A stretch of DNA of 64,000 nucleotides from an uncultured beta proteobacterium (GTDB taxonomy: Bacteria > Pseudomonadota > Gammaproteobacteria > Burkholderiales > Burkholderiaceae). The position numbers were made by a program, and so were the translations under genes. The stretch lies in contig CAIJNI010000080.1 in NCBI GenBank assembly GCA_903821995.1, positions 87,384-151,383 of the forward strand. Reading direction: 5' to 3'. Under the pieces are notes generated by a model. It was given only the letters and a program-made list of their open reading frames with translations. It ran no database searches and was not told the DNA's origin. Below, piece by piece: positions 16,663 through 25,399 of the stretch; position 1 is the first letter of the stretch; each line of letters begins with the position of its first letter.

Positions 16663-18402
16663 TTATTCAGGAATCACTGGAAGCAATAAATATGACTGCA
16701 TCTCTTGAGAAAAATGAAGGGTATTTTTCCCGCCAAATACATCCATTGGGCGATCTTTAGGATTGCGATGCCAAAATGGCCCTACACCCTTCATTTGATA
16801 AGGTGCATGTGCCACCCCAGCATCTGTTCCATCAAATTCGTAATCTTTACCACGAACATTGAGCCCTAGCTGATATCCAGCAGGTATCACAATGCTAGTA
16901 GGCCAAATTTCAATATCTAACTCAACAGGTACGTTAGGTTGTAAAGGTTGTTTTTGATCATGAGTATGCCAAGGCCGATAAGGCTTGGTTTGTGACGGAT
17001 CTAATTTACGATGTGAAGCACGTAACCAACCCAGGCCTATTGGTGTCCTTGGGTCGTTCGAGCCAATAAACACAATCTCTTTACCCTGAGGATCATACAA
17101 ACGTAATGCTAGAAATAAATCGGCATCATTCGTCTGACTCGAAACCCATATTTTGGCTGCAACAGGCCCAGTAATCTCAACATCTTTACTCTGAACTGGC
17201 GTCATAAATGTAATGCCATCACCTTGAGTTTCATAAGTCAGTGTCGACTGGATAGATTTCTCTCCAGGGGACATTTGACTTGTTTTGGGATCTAAATAAT
17301 AAGGAGTCCACTGTGTTCTAGCGAGAGGCCATTCATTTTCTGCGCGTATCTTAAAGGATTCACCTGGGCTTCTTACATTGACAGATACTTTAGGTTGGTT
17401 TTCCCAACCTGATTTTTCTCCCTTGAGAAAATGTGCAAAGAACTGACGCTGTAAACCTGATCCATATCGACTATAAAAATGGGTGAAGTGAGTATCGCCA
17501 TGAATCTCAAGCCATTTCTCTGAAGATCCAGCCTTTAAATAACCTTCGAAATTACCACGCGTATGCAATCCTTGTCCACCCCAGTTAGCAGCTGAGAGCA
17601 ATGGAACATTAATTTTTGAGAAATCAGGAGATCTGGCTTTATAAAAATCATCGAGTAATTCGCGACTCTCTGCTTCACCATCCAGGTTTGCACGATTGGC
17701 GTGAAGCTCTTCATCACTTAGAGTCAAAGGACCAGCAACTGTATCGCCAGTGATTTCATTGATTGCTCCACGATCACCAACACCATTTTGCACAGTGACT
17801 ACTTGACGCCTATACCAGTCACCTAGGAAATCACACAAAATACCACCGTGACGACATAACTCACGATAAAAGTCTGATGAGCCTTCCCATATACACATAG
17901 CAGCTAAGTGTTTAGGTTGTGTCGCAGCTACAGTCCACTGATTCATGGCGTAATAAGAAATGCCGTTAATACCAACCTTACCATTACTCCAAGACTGTGT
18001 TCCTGCCCATTCAATACAATCATGAAAGTCTTTGGTTTCACGTGGTGACCAGCAATCAATCACACCAGGAGAACGCCCTGCACCACGAGAATCAACCCTT
18101 AAACAAATATAACCATCTGGCACCCACACCTCAGGGTCAACTAACTCCCAGTTTTGGTATTTATTAGATGATGTTTCTAAAATTTCAGGAACTGCCTTGA
18201 TGACTCTTGACCATTGGCTTTTATAGCCAACTCTAAAATCTAGTCCTTTTGCATAAGGTCCATAAGTAATAATGACTGGATATTTACCTTCACCTACGGG
18301 CCTAAATACATCAGCACGTAAAATGACGCCATCATCCATTTGAATTGGCATATCCCATTCAATGCGCATTCCATCACGCACTTCGCTCTTCATTGTTTGC
18401 AT
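16663..18402 (-). CDS. CocE/NonD-family hydrolase (second paralogue)
   Basis: A 579-residue S15-fold hydrolase. The nucleophile is Ser149 in GINGISYYAMNQW, preceded by VDSRGAGRSPG at about 103-113, and the C-terminal domain has WLRASHRKLDPSQTKPYRPW. It differs from its downstream paralogue mainly by an extra segment around residues 205-260 (cap region), which suggests different substrates for the two. It is first in the operon of two hydrolases plus Bug. The 120-base spacer to the start of the longest hsp20 frame contains TTAAACAATT, ten bases identical to half of the operator candidate at 21977. Confidence 0.88.
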   Translation of the reverse strand: MQTMKSEVRDGMRIEWDMPIQMDDGVILRADVFRPVGEGKYPVIITYGPYAKGLDFRVGYKSQWSRVIKAVPEILETSSNKYQNWELVDPEVWVPDGYICLRVDSRGAGRSPGVIDCWSPRETKDFHDCIEWAGTQSWSNGKVGINGISYYAMNQWTVAATQPKHLAAMCIWEGSSDFYRELCRHGGILCDFLGDWYRRQVVTVQNGVGDRGAINEITGDTVAGPLTLSDEELHANRANLDGEAESRELLDDFYKARSPDFSKINVPLLSAANWGGQGLHTRGNFEGYLKAGSSEKWLEIHGDTHFTHFYSRYGSGLQRQFFAHFLKGEKSGWENQPKVSVNVRSPGESFKIRAENEWPLARTQWTPYYLDPKTSQMSPGEKSIQSTLTYETQGDGITFMTPVQSKDVEITGPVAAKIWVSSQTNDADLFLALRLYDPQGKEIVFIGSNDPRTPIGLGWLRASHRKLDPSQTKPYRPWHTHDQKQPLQPNVPVELDIEIWPTSIVIPAGYQLGLNVRGKDYEFDGTDAGVAHAPYQMKGVGPFWHRNPKDRPMDVFGGKNTLHFSQEMQSYLLLPVIPE

Positions 18403-18527
18403 GTCTGTCTCTACTTTTGTTATTAATAATTTTTACCAAATGTTTTGGCTTTACACAGTTTAAACAATTAATTGAATTTAAGCCATATTTCAATTTGAAG
18501 ATGTTCAAGATTTATTAGGAGAGTGGC

Positions 18528-18555
18528 CTTGAAATTAGAGAAAAATCCCTTAAGT
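18528..18555 (+). promoter_or_regulatory. candidate heat-shock (sigma-32) promoter of hsp20
   Basis: CTTGAAA at 18528-18534 matches the sigma-32 -35 element exactly and CCCTTAAGT begins 12 bases later, resembling the CCCCATnT -10 element. It lies about 70 bases before the well-supported hsp20 ATG and inside the longer open frame, which argues against the longer start. Confidence 0.55.
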
Positions 18556-18621
18556 ATTAAGCACTGGATGCCTTTGGGGTTCAGTAATTTATTAACTTGC
18601 TTATATTTTAAGGAGAATTTG

Positions 18622-19119
18622 ATGACTTACCCTTTTGGCCGTAATTTATTGTTGAGCACCGTTGGATTTGAAAGATTTATTGATACATTTGAAAAACTAG
18701 ATGCAGTTGAAGGTGGTAGCAAATCACCGAGTTACCCACCCTACAACATCCTTAAAAAAAGTGATCATGACTATGCCATTGAGATTGCAGTGGCAGGCTT
18801 TGATGAATCAGAACTAGAAATCAATGCAGAAGGTAATAAGCTATCTATTACTGGTCAGGTCAAAGCACCCCGTATAGGAGAGTACCTTCACAAAGGAGTA
18901 GCAACTCGGGATTTTTCCCATCAGTTTACCCTCGCACAAACAGTCGTTGTTCGTTCTGCAAACATCGTTAATGGCCTCTTAATTATTGAACTGGAAAATG
19001 TGATTCCTGAAGAGAAAAAACCAAGGAAGATTACGATTGGTCATGGCTCACTCCCTGCCCAAGGCCTTCAAAGTAGTCAATCTTCACCTTTAACGGCACA
19101 GGAAAAATTGGCAGCCTGA
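18622..19119 (+). CDS. Hsp20/alpha-crystallin family small heat-shock protein
   Basis: A 165-residue IbpA-like holdase that binds unfolding proteins in the cytoplasm. The ATG at 18622 has an AAGGAGAA ribosome site and gives an IbpA-type start (MTYPFGRNLLLSTVGFERF). The alpha-crystallin domain runs from about YNILKKSDHDYAIEIAVAGF to the NGLLIIELENVIP strand. The C-terminus carries PRKITIGH in place of a strict I-x-I anchor. The longer frame from 18523 overlaps the heat-shock promoter candidate and was rejected. htpG follows, so heat-shock genes are grouped. Confidence 0.93.
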   Translation: MTYPFGRNLLLSTVGFERFIDTFEKLDAVEGGSKSPSYPPYNILKKSDHDYAIEIAVAGFDESELEINAEGNKLSITGQVKAPRIGEYLHKGVATRDFSHQFTLAQTVVVRSANIVNGLLIIELENVIPEEKKPRKITIGHGSLPAQGLQSSQSSPLTAQEKLAA

Positions 19120-19142
19120 GAAGCTATCGATGTTTTAATCGC

Positions 19143-19176
19143 AAAGGGAGATAAGTCAGAACATTAATCTCCCTTT
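19143..19176. terminator. 10-bp hairpin between hsp20 and htpG
   Basis: AAAGGGAGAT pairs perfectly with ATCTCCCTTT around a 14-base loop, 24 bases after the hsp20 stop. No T-run follows, so it may be a processing or attenuation hairpin rather than a full terminator. Confidence 0.45.
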
Positions 19177-19268
19177 GAGAACAACATTACAATAAGCACT
19201 TAGCTAATGGCTATGGATTTGTTGAAATTTAAAAAAATTATTGTACACAATTGATTTAAGAGGAAAAA

Positions 19269-21188
19269 ATGGTAGAGCAAGTAAAAGAAAAGATGGATTT
19301 TCAGGCAGAAATTAAACAACTGCTCCATTTGATGATTCATTCTCTTTATTCAAATAAAGAGATTTTTATCAGGGAATTAATTTCTAATGCCTCAGATGCA
19401 GCAGATAAACTTCGTTTTGAAGCAATTGCACACCCAGAATATTTTGAAAATGATTCTGAACTAAAAATTCAACTGACTATCGACAAGAAAAATCGCACTA
19501 TCACCATTGCTGATAATGGTATTGGTATGAATCGCGATGAAATTATCTCTAATTTAGGTACCATTGCGCGTTCAGGTACAAAAGATTTTTTCTCTAAACT
19601 TACTGGCGACCAGCAAAAAGATGCTGCTCTCATTGGACAATTTGGAGTTGGTTTTTACTCTGCATTTATCGTTGCAGAAACGATTACTGTGGAATCTCGA
19701 AGAGCTGGAGATCCGTCTTCATCTGCCGTGAGATGGGAATCTACTGGCGCTGGAGACTTTACCGTAGAATCCATTGATAAAGCGAAGAGAGGCACATCCA
19801 TTACTCTACATCTTCGAGCTGAAGAAGATGATTTCTTATCTCAATGGAAACTTAAATCGACTATTCAAAAGTATTCTGATCATATTTCGATTCCAATCGA
19901 GATGCAAAAAGAAGAATGGGATAAAGATAAAAATGAACAGGTGACTCTACCTGATTTTGAAGCAATCAATTCAGCTCAAGCCCTTTGGTCAAGATCTAAA
20001 TCAGATATTACACCAGAGGAATATCAGTCATTTTATAAAAATATCTCCCACGACTCCGCTGATCCCCTATGCTATTCTCACAACCGTGTAGAAGGTCGTA
20101 CTGAATTCACACAGCTTCTTTTTATTCCGACAAAAGCTCCGTTTGATTTATGGGACCGCTCGAAACACGGTGGCATCAAACTGTATGTTAAACGCGTATT
20201 CATCATGGATGACGCTGAGCAACTGATGCCAACGTATCTACGCTTTATAAAAGGTATTATCGATTCAACGGACCTTCCTCTAAATGTGTCTCGTGAAATT
20301 CTTCAAGAATCTAAAGATGTTAAAACAATTCGCGAAAGTTCTACAAAACGCGTCTTATCAATGCTTGAAGAATTAGCTAACAATGAGAGTGAAACAGAAC
20401 GAGCAAAGTTTGCTTCGTTTTGGACTGAATTTGGCCAAGTACTTAAAGAAGGTGTGGGTGAGGATTTTTCTAATAAAGACAAGCTTGTTGATCTACTTCG
20501 CTTCGCTTCAACACATATCGACTCTGATGAACAATCAGTTTCCTTAAAGCAATATAAAGAACGAATTAAAGAAAAACAAGACAAGATTTATTACATTACA
20601 GGTGAGTCCTACCAAGCAGCAAAAAATAGTCCTCACCTTGAGATCTTTCATAAAAAAGGAATTGAAGTCTTAATTCTCTCTGATCGTGTCGATGAGTGGA
20701 TGTTGTCATTTTTGCAAGACTATGATGGCACACCACTAGTATCAGTTGCTAAAGGTGATCTTGATGCTGATCAATTTGCAGACGAAAAGGAGAAAGAATC
20801 TCAATCTAAAACTGCCGAGGAATTTAAAGATTTAGTTGAAAAAACCAAATCAGCTCTTGGTGAACAGGTTAAAGATGTCCGAGTTACTTTTAGGCTCGTT
20901 GATTCACCAGCTTGCTTGGTGGCAGACGAAAATGAAATGTCTGCTAATTTACTTCGTATGCTTAAAGCTGCCGGTCAAAACGCACCCGAATCAAAGCCCA
21001 TATTAGAAATCAACCCACATCACCCTTTAATTGAATTCTTGAAAAAGCAAGAATCAGAATTCAATGACTGGGCTCTACTCATTTATGATCAAGCATTGAT
21101 CGCTGAGGGTGGGCAGTTAAAAGATCCTGCTAATTTTGTAAAGCGCTCGAATCAATTATTACTGGGGCTCATGAACAAAGGCACCTAA
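19269..21188 (+). CDS. htpG: molecular chaperone HtpG (Hsp90)
   Basis: A 639-residue ATP-dependent cytoplasmic chaperone. The GHKL ATPase domain is clear: [27 protein letters not shown] with the catalytic Glu and the ATP-binding Asn, [20 protein letters not shown] and [11 protein letters not shown]. The middle domain includes [12 protein letters not shown] with the catalytic-loop Arg, and the C-terminal dimerisation domain ends near residue 639. Length is typical. The ATG follows AAGAGGAAA. It lies 149 bases after hsp20 with its own space for a promoter. Confidence 0.97.
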   Translation: MVEQVKEKMDFQAEIKQLLHLMIHSLYSNKEIFIRELISNASDAADKLRFEAIAHPEYFENDSELKIQLTIDKKNRTITIADNGIGMNRDEIISNLGTIARSGTKDFFSKLTGDQQKDAALIGQFGVGFYSAFIVAETITVESRRAGDPSSSAVRWESTGAGDFTVESIDKAKRGTSITLHLRAEEDDFLSQWKLKSTIQKYSDHISIPIEMQKEEWDKDKNEQVTLPDFEAINSAQALWSRSKSDITPEEYQSFYKNISHDSADPLCYSHNRVEGRTEFTQLLFIPTKAPFDLWDRSKHGGIKLYVKRVFIMDDAEQLMPTYLRFIKGIIDSTDLPLNVSREILQESKDVKTIRESSTKRVLSMLEELANNESETERAKFASFWTEFGQVLKEGVGEDFSNKDKLVDLLRFASTHIDSDEQSVSLKQYKERIKEKQDKIYYITGESYQAAKNSPHLEIFHKKGIEVLILSDRVDEWMLSFLQDYDGTPLVSVAKGDLDADQFADEKEKESQSKTAEEFKDLVEKTKSALGEQVKDVRVTFRLVDSPACLVADENEMSANLLRMLKAAGQNAPESKPILEINPHHPLIEFLKKQESEFNDWALLIYDQALIAEGGQLKDPANFVKRSNQLLLGLMNKGT

Positions 21189-21213
21189 TTTAGGATCATT
21201 TGATCATTAATAG

Positions 21214-21252
21214 ATCCCACCGTCTTTCTTTGATCGCGGTGGGATATTTTCT
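21214..21252. terminator. rho-independent terminator after htpG
   Basis: ATCCCACCG pairs with CGGTGGGAT (9 bp) and is followed by ATTTTCTT. It lies between convergent htpG and the flavin-reductase-like gene and may serve both. Confidence 0.75.
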
Positions 21253-21260
21253 TATGCAAT

Positions 21261-21911
21261 TTACTCTTTGATATCGCCAGCTCTTAAACCTAATGTTCGA
21301 ATCTCTTCCATCGTTGGGATCGCCTTTGTATAACGATCTCCTAACCATGCATAATAATCTCCGTACAACCTAGCAATTGGTGAATATTTTTCAGGAATAA
21401 GTCTCTTAGTCTCTAAATCCATAATCGCATCATCAATATGAATGGCTAATACTTCCCCAAGTATTAATGATCTTCTCTCTGATAGTTCAATTGTTTGAAA
21501 TAGCTGGCATTCCAAACTTACCGGAGCTTGTTTAATTCGTTTGACATCAATCACCTGACAATCGACCAAATCAATACCGGCATAGTCAATTTCGCTCTCA
21601 TCTGATGGGATTTCCGCAGAAGCAATATGCATCGCGCCAATAATTGAACGATCGACCATGTTGACCACAAATTTTTTGGTATCTCTAATATTGGTAACAG
21701 TATCCTTAATACGCCCACTAGGACGCGTACTAATACCTAAAACAACTATGGCAGGATCTTCAGAAAATACGTTAAAAAAACTAAATGGTGCAGCGTTATG
21801 TAACCCTGCTTCATTCCTACTTGTAACAAAGGCTACAGGTCTTGGAACAACAACCGCTGATAGAAATTTATATCTATCTGTTGTACTTAAATCTTTGAGC
21901 AATAAATCCAT
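21261..21911 (-). CDS. flavin reductase-like FMN-binding protein
   Basis: A 216-residue split-barrel FMN-binding protein. The N-terminal VVPRPVAFVTSRNEAGLHNAAPFSFFNVFSEDP is the characteristic flavin-contacting region (shown here in parts: RPVAFVTS, NAAPFSFFN). VLGISTRPSGRIKDT and NMVDRSIIGAMH follow. Members reduce flavin for a partner monooxygenase or act as FMN-dependent reductases. No monooxygenase lies beside it. It is divergent from the ABC operon across 191 bases that hold a perfect 16-base palindrome, so the two units may share control. Confidence 0.85.
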   Translation of the reverse strand: MDLLLKDLSTTDRYKFLSAVVVPRPVAFVTSRNEAGLHNAAPFSFFNVFSEDPAIVVLGISTRPSGRIKDTVTNIRDTKKFVVNMVDRSIIGAMHIASAEIPSDESEIDYAGIDLVDCQVIDVKRIKQAPVSLECQLFQTIELSERRSLILGEVLAIHIDDAIMDLETKRLIPEKYSPIARLYGDYYAWLGDRYTKAIPTMEEIRTLGLRAGDIKE

Positions 21912-21976
21912 AAAGTTACCTTTCTTTAGTAAATACTAATTTCTTAATTTCATTTCTATATTGTAAGCAATAAATA

Positions 21977-21992
21977 TTAAACAATTGTTTAA
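21977..21992. promoter_or_regulatory. perfect 16-bp palindrome, candidate TetR operator
   Basis: TTAAACAATTGTTTAA is fully palindromic and contains AAAC-N4-GTTT as at 9627-9648. It lies between the divergent flavin-reductase-like gene and the ABC transporter operon, about 65 bases from the former and 110 from the latter. Confidence 0.55.
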
Positions 21993-22102
21993 ATTTAGGG
22001 ATAACCCCAAGTGTCCTTCCGGTCTTAAGGGGATATATTTATTACAAATTATGTCTTCATTTTCACTTTTATGAAATTGACAAAAAACTCAAAGGAATTA
22101 AT

Positions 22103-23074
22103 ATGACTTTTAAGCGCACACTCAAATATACCTCTTTAACAAACTCATTAATCCTTGGAGGGATACTTGCTATCTTTAATTGCGGTCTGACTCAAAGTGT
22201 ATTCGCACAGACTTTGACTCCTATTCGTGCAGCCTATGTTCCAGCAGCAACTTGGCTTCCTGCCTGGGTAGCTAAAGATAAGGGGATATTTGAGAATAAT
22301 GGTCTTGACGTAACTTTGACCCCAATTCAAAATCTATCACTTCTTCCAGGAGCTGTGAGTAAACAATTCGATTTTGCAGCATCAACCCCACCAGACTTAA
22401 TTAAAGCATTTTCGAGCGGGATAGATGTTGTTGCTACAACTGGAGGCGTCTATGAGGATACCGGACATCAGTCGATTCAATTGATTGTAAAGAAAGATTC
22501 AGGTATATCAAGCATTAAGGACCTCAAAGGTAAAATCGTGGCAACACCAAGTTTAGGTGCAATCATGCATATTGCTACCCTGGAATGGTTTAAGAAAAAT
22601 GGTGGAGATCCTAGCACCATCAGAGGTATCGAAGTACCTTTTCCAAATATGGGCGACCAGCTAAAAGCATCCCGCGTCGATGCCATAGAAGCGATTCAAC
22701 CTTTTGTCGGCAAATTACTCTCTCAACCCGAATATATCGGCATTGGAAATCCACTTCTTGAAGTTGATAACCCAACCTTATTTACATTCTGGATTGCTCA
22801 AGGACAATGGGCAAAGTCAAATGCTCCAATAGTAAAGAAATGGACAACTTCTTTAAATCAGGCCATCGATTTCATTAATAAAAATCCTGCAGAAGCTCGC
22901 GTCATTATGGCTAAATACACCAATTTACCGCCAGCCGTAGTTAATACAATTCCATTTCCTGCCTACTCTGTCGCTTTAAAACCAGCTCAAATGAATACTT
23001 GGACTACTGTGTTACGAAATCTTGATATGATCAGCCAGCCTGTTGATGCGTCTAAATTAATCTTTAATCCTTAA
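22103..23074 (+). CDS. ABC transporter substrate-binding protein, NrtA/SsuA/ThiY type
   Basis: A 323-residue periplasmic receptor with an N-terminal signal peptide ending near SVFAQT. The mature part has the NMT1/SsuA-like fold: AAYVPAATWLPAWVAKDKGIFENNGLDV, then a segment with FAASTPPDLIKAFSSG, LKGKIVATPSLGA and the hinge EWFKKNGGD. Relatives bind nitrate, sulfonates, taurine or pyrimidine precursors. It heads a five-gene operon with one ATPase, two permeases and a crotonase. The presence of the crotonase suggests an organic acid or aromatic ligand rather than nitrate. Confidence 0.88.
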   Translation: MTFKRTLKYTSLTNSLILGGILAIFNCGLTQSVFAQTLTPIRAAYVPAATWLPAWVAKDKGIFENNGLDVTLTPIQNLSLLPGAVSKQFDFAASTPPDLIKAFSSGIDVVATTGGVYEDTGHQSIQLIVKKDSGISSIKDLKGKIVATPSLGAIMHIATLEWFKKNGGDPSTIRGIEVPFPNMGDQLKASRVDAIEAIQPFVGKLLSQPEYIGIGNPLLEVDNPTLFTFWIAQGQWAKSNAPIVKKWTTSLNQAIDFINKNPAEARVIMAKYTNLPPAVVNTIPFPAYSVALKPAQMNTWTTVLRNLDMISQPVDASKLIFNP

Positions 23075-23079
23075 CTACT

Positions 23080-23847
23080 GTGTCAGCTATCTTCACATTA
23101 AAAAATATTGGTCTAGAATTTATTGTCGATGGTAAGAAAAGGCCTGTCTTAGATGATATTAACCTCATCATTGATGATAAAAAAATCTATACCATCGTTG
23201 GCGCATCAGGTTGTGGAAAAACCTCTTTACTCAGAATTTTGGGTGGGCTAAATAGCCCATCGAAGGGACAAATTCATTATCACAACCAACCAGTCACATC
23301 ACCACCCGTCGGAGTTGCCTTTGTTTTTCAAGATTATTCAAACTCACTACTGCCTTGGCGTACGGTAGAAAAAAATGTTGCACTGGGCATAGAGCGAGAT
23401 TTGTCAAAAAAAGCTTGCCTAGAGCGAGTTAAAGAAGCACTCCATTTGGTTAAACTATCTAACTGCGCTAAAGATTATCCATGGCAGCTATCCGGTGGTA
23501 TGCAACAACGAGTTCAAATTGCAAGAGCCTTGGCCACTAGACCTTCCGTGCTTCTAATGGATGAGCCTTTTGCAGCCCTTGACGCAATGACAAAAGCGAG
23601 CCTTCAAGATGAATTACTTCGTCTTCGAGATGAAACAGGTGCAAGTATTGTATTTATTACCCACGATATTGAAGAAGCGATTTATTTGGGAGACGAGGTA
23701 TCGGTCTTAATTGGTCCGCCGGGCAAAATAACTTCTCATTTCTCTATCGAACTGCCATTTCCTCGCGATCAAATCAAAACTAGAGAACTTCCAGCGTTTT
23801 TAAAATTTAGATCTTATATCCACCATGCAATTCAGGGCCAGTCGTGA
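23080..23847 (+). CDS. ABC transporter ATP-binding protein, NrtD/SsuB type
   Basis: A 255-residue ATPase with Walker A GASGCGKTS, Q-loop FVFQDYSNSLLPW, signature LSGGMQQRVQIARALA, Walker B VLLMDEPFAALD and H-loop FITHDIEEAIYLGD, all intact. The GTG start lies five bases after the receptor gene stop and the end overlaps the permease gene by four bases. It energises import through the two adjacent permeases at the inner membrane. Confidence 0.94.
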   Translation: MSAIFTLKNIGLEFIVDGKKRPVLDDINLIIDDKKIYTIVGASGCGKTSLLRILGGLNSPSKGQIHYHNQPVTSPPVGVAFVFQDYSNSLLPWRTVEKNVALGIERDLSKKACLERVKEALHLVKLSNCAKDYPWQLSGGMQQRVQIARALATRPSVLLMDEPFAALDAMTKASLQDELLRLRDETGASIVFITHDIEEAIYLGDEVSVLIGPPGKITSHFSIELPFPRDQIKTRELPAFLKFRSYIHHAIQGQS

Positions 23848-24617
23848 AGCAATTTTTTTCTTATAAAAATCTTGCTGGAATTGGCGGGATTCTAATCTTT
23901 ATAGTTTTGTGGGAGTCTACGATAAGATTGGGTTCCTATGATTTTGAATTTATTGTTTCCCCTAGCCAAATAGCTGCAGCTTGGCTACCAATGCTGTTGA
24001 CAGCCAATTTCTGGAACGAACTTACTCATACATTAACTGCAGCTTTGATTGGCTGGCTCCTAGCTGCAATATGCGGCATCATTCTTGGAATATCTATGGG
24101 ATTATCATCTCGTCTGAGACAGTGCTTAATGGCAAGTTTCGAATTACTTCGCCCACTTCCAGGGGTTGCATTTGCACCTGTAGGTTTAATACTATTTGGA
24201 TTTTCTCTAAAAATGGAGTTACTCGTTATTTTCTTCCCAACACTTTGGCCAATAGTTGGAAACACCCTGAGTGGCATCGATCAACAATCTAACCGACTTC
24301 ATGAGTTAGTAAAAATTTATCATATCCCCCCCCTCCAAGCCGCATTTTCTATTTATGGACCAGCTGCAGCTGCATCAATTTTGGTAGGTCTTAGAATTAG
24401 CGCTTCACTTGCTGTCATCATGGCTGTTATCGCTGAGATGATTGGAAACCCCGAGGGATTAGGCTATGCGATCATTCGCGAACAACAAGGATTACATCCC
24501 GCTGAAATGTTTGCTTATATCATTACATTAGGTGTTATCGGAATCTTAGTTAATCAACTGTTAATCCAACTAGCTAAATGGTTGATGCCAGGTCAATTTC
24601 TTCGGACAACGAGTTAA
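23844..24617 (+). CDS. ABC transporter permease, NrtB/SsuC type (first)
   Basis: A 257-residue inner-membrane permease with about six spans. The EAA-type loop contacting the ATPase is visible as QQSNRLHELVKIYHIPPLQAAFSIYGPAAAASILVGLR in parts (LHELVKIYHI, GPAAAASILVGLRI). It starts with GTG in a four-base overlap with the ATPase gene. The next gene is a second, diverged permease, so the channel is probably a heterodimer. Confidence 0.9.
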   Translation: MKQFFSYKNLAGIGGILIFIVLWESTIRLGSYDFEFIVSPSQIAAAWLPMLLTANFWNELTHTLTAALIGWLLAAICGIILGISMGLSSRLRQCLMASFELLRPLPGVAFAPVGLILFGFSLKMELLVIFFPTLWPIVGNTLSGIDQQSNRLHELVKIYHIPPLQAAFSIYGPAAAASILVGLRISASLAVIMAVIAEMIGNPEGLGYAIIREQQGLHPAEMFAYIITLGVIGILVNQLLIQLAKWLMPGQFLRTTS

Positions 24618-24629
24618 AAGAATATTTAA

Positions 24630-25397
24630 ATGCAACTATTTAAAAAACTTTTAAACCCACTGATTAGCTGTGCTCCTGTCTTAATAGGCTTCATTCTATG
24701 GGAAACATTTGCTGCTTCAACCTCTACTAATTTTCCACCCCCAAGCCTATGGCTAGCATCCATTCTTAAACTAAATAAAAACCATCAATTTTATTCTGCA
24801 CTTCTCGAAACTTTATGGACGTTTGGAATAGGACTTTTTATTGCTTCCTTCTTGGGATTTGTGATCGGCCTTTTGATTGGAACTAGCCATACTTTTAAGA
24901 TTTGGATAGCGTATGTTTTAGAGTTTTTCAGGTGTCTACCACCACCTGTCATTATCCCTATAGCTGTTCTAATACTAGGCTATAGCCCCACAATGAAAAT
25001 TACTGTGATTGTGATTGCTTCCATTTGGCCCATCTTATTAAATGTGGTTTCTGCCATCAATCAACTTGGAAATGGTTTATTTGAGATGGGTAAAACACTT
25101 CACTTAAACCGTGTAGACATCTTACGCAAATTATTAATCCCCGCAATACTTCCAGGTTTTCTGATTGGTATCAGAGTAGCTGCACCTCTTGCCGTCATCA
25201 TTACGCTTCTGATTGAAATGCTAACCGCCATGCCAGGACTTGGAGGACTCATGATCGCCGGACAACGAAATTTTAATGCGTCACAGGTATTTGGAATATT
25301 GATTGTTGTTGGAATTGTTGGCCTAGCGGTCAATCAATTAAGTCTATTTTTAGAAAAAATACTCCTAGCTTATAAGCCGCCTAAAACACAGAGGTAA
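24630..25397 (+). CDS. ABC transporter permease, NrtB/SsuC type (second)
   Basis: A 255-residue permease homologous to the preceding one, with six predicted spans and an EAA loop (GLFEMGKTLHLNRVDILRKLLIPAILPGFLIGIR seen in parts, e.g. LFEMGKTLHL and ILPGFLIGIRV). Twelve bases separate it from the first permease. Heterodimeric permeases are less usual in nitrate/sulfonate systems, where one permease gene normally suffices. It is followed after two bases by the crotonase gene. Confidence 0.9.
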   Translation: MQLFKKLLNPLISCAPVLIGFILWETFAASTSTNFPPPSLWLASILKLNKNHQFYSALLETLWTFGIGLFIASFLGFVIGLLIGTSHTFKIWIAYVLEFFRCLPPPVIIPIAVLILGYSPTMKITVIVIASIWPILLNVVSAINQLGNGLFEMGKTLHLNRVDILRKLLIPAILPGFLIGIRVAAPLAVIITLLIEMLTAMPGLGGLMIAGQRNFNASQVFGILIVVGIVGLAVNQLSLFLEKILLAYKPPKTQR

Positions 25398-25399
25398 TC

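Noticed and set aside
19219..19250. Heat-shock promoter of htpG
   Set aside because: TTGAAA is present, but no CCCCATnT-like -10 element lies at the right distance and a sigma-70 fit is also poor.
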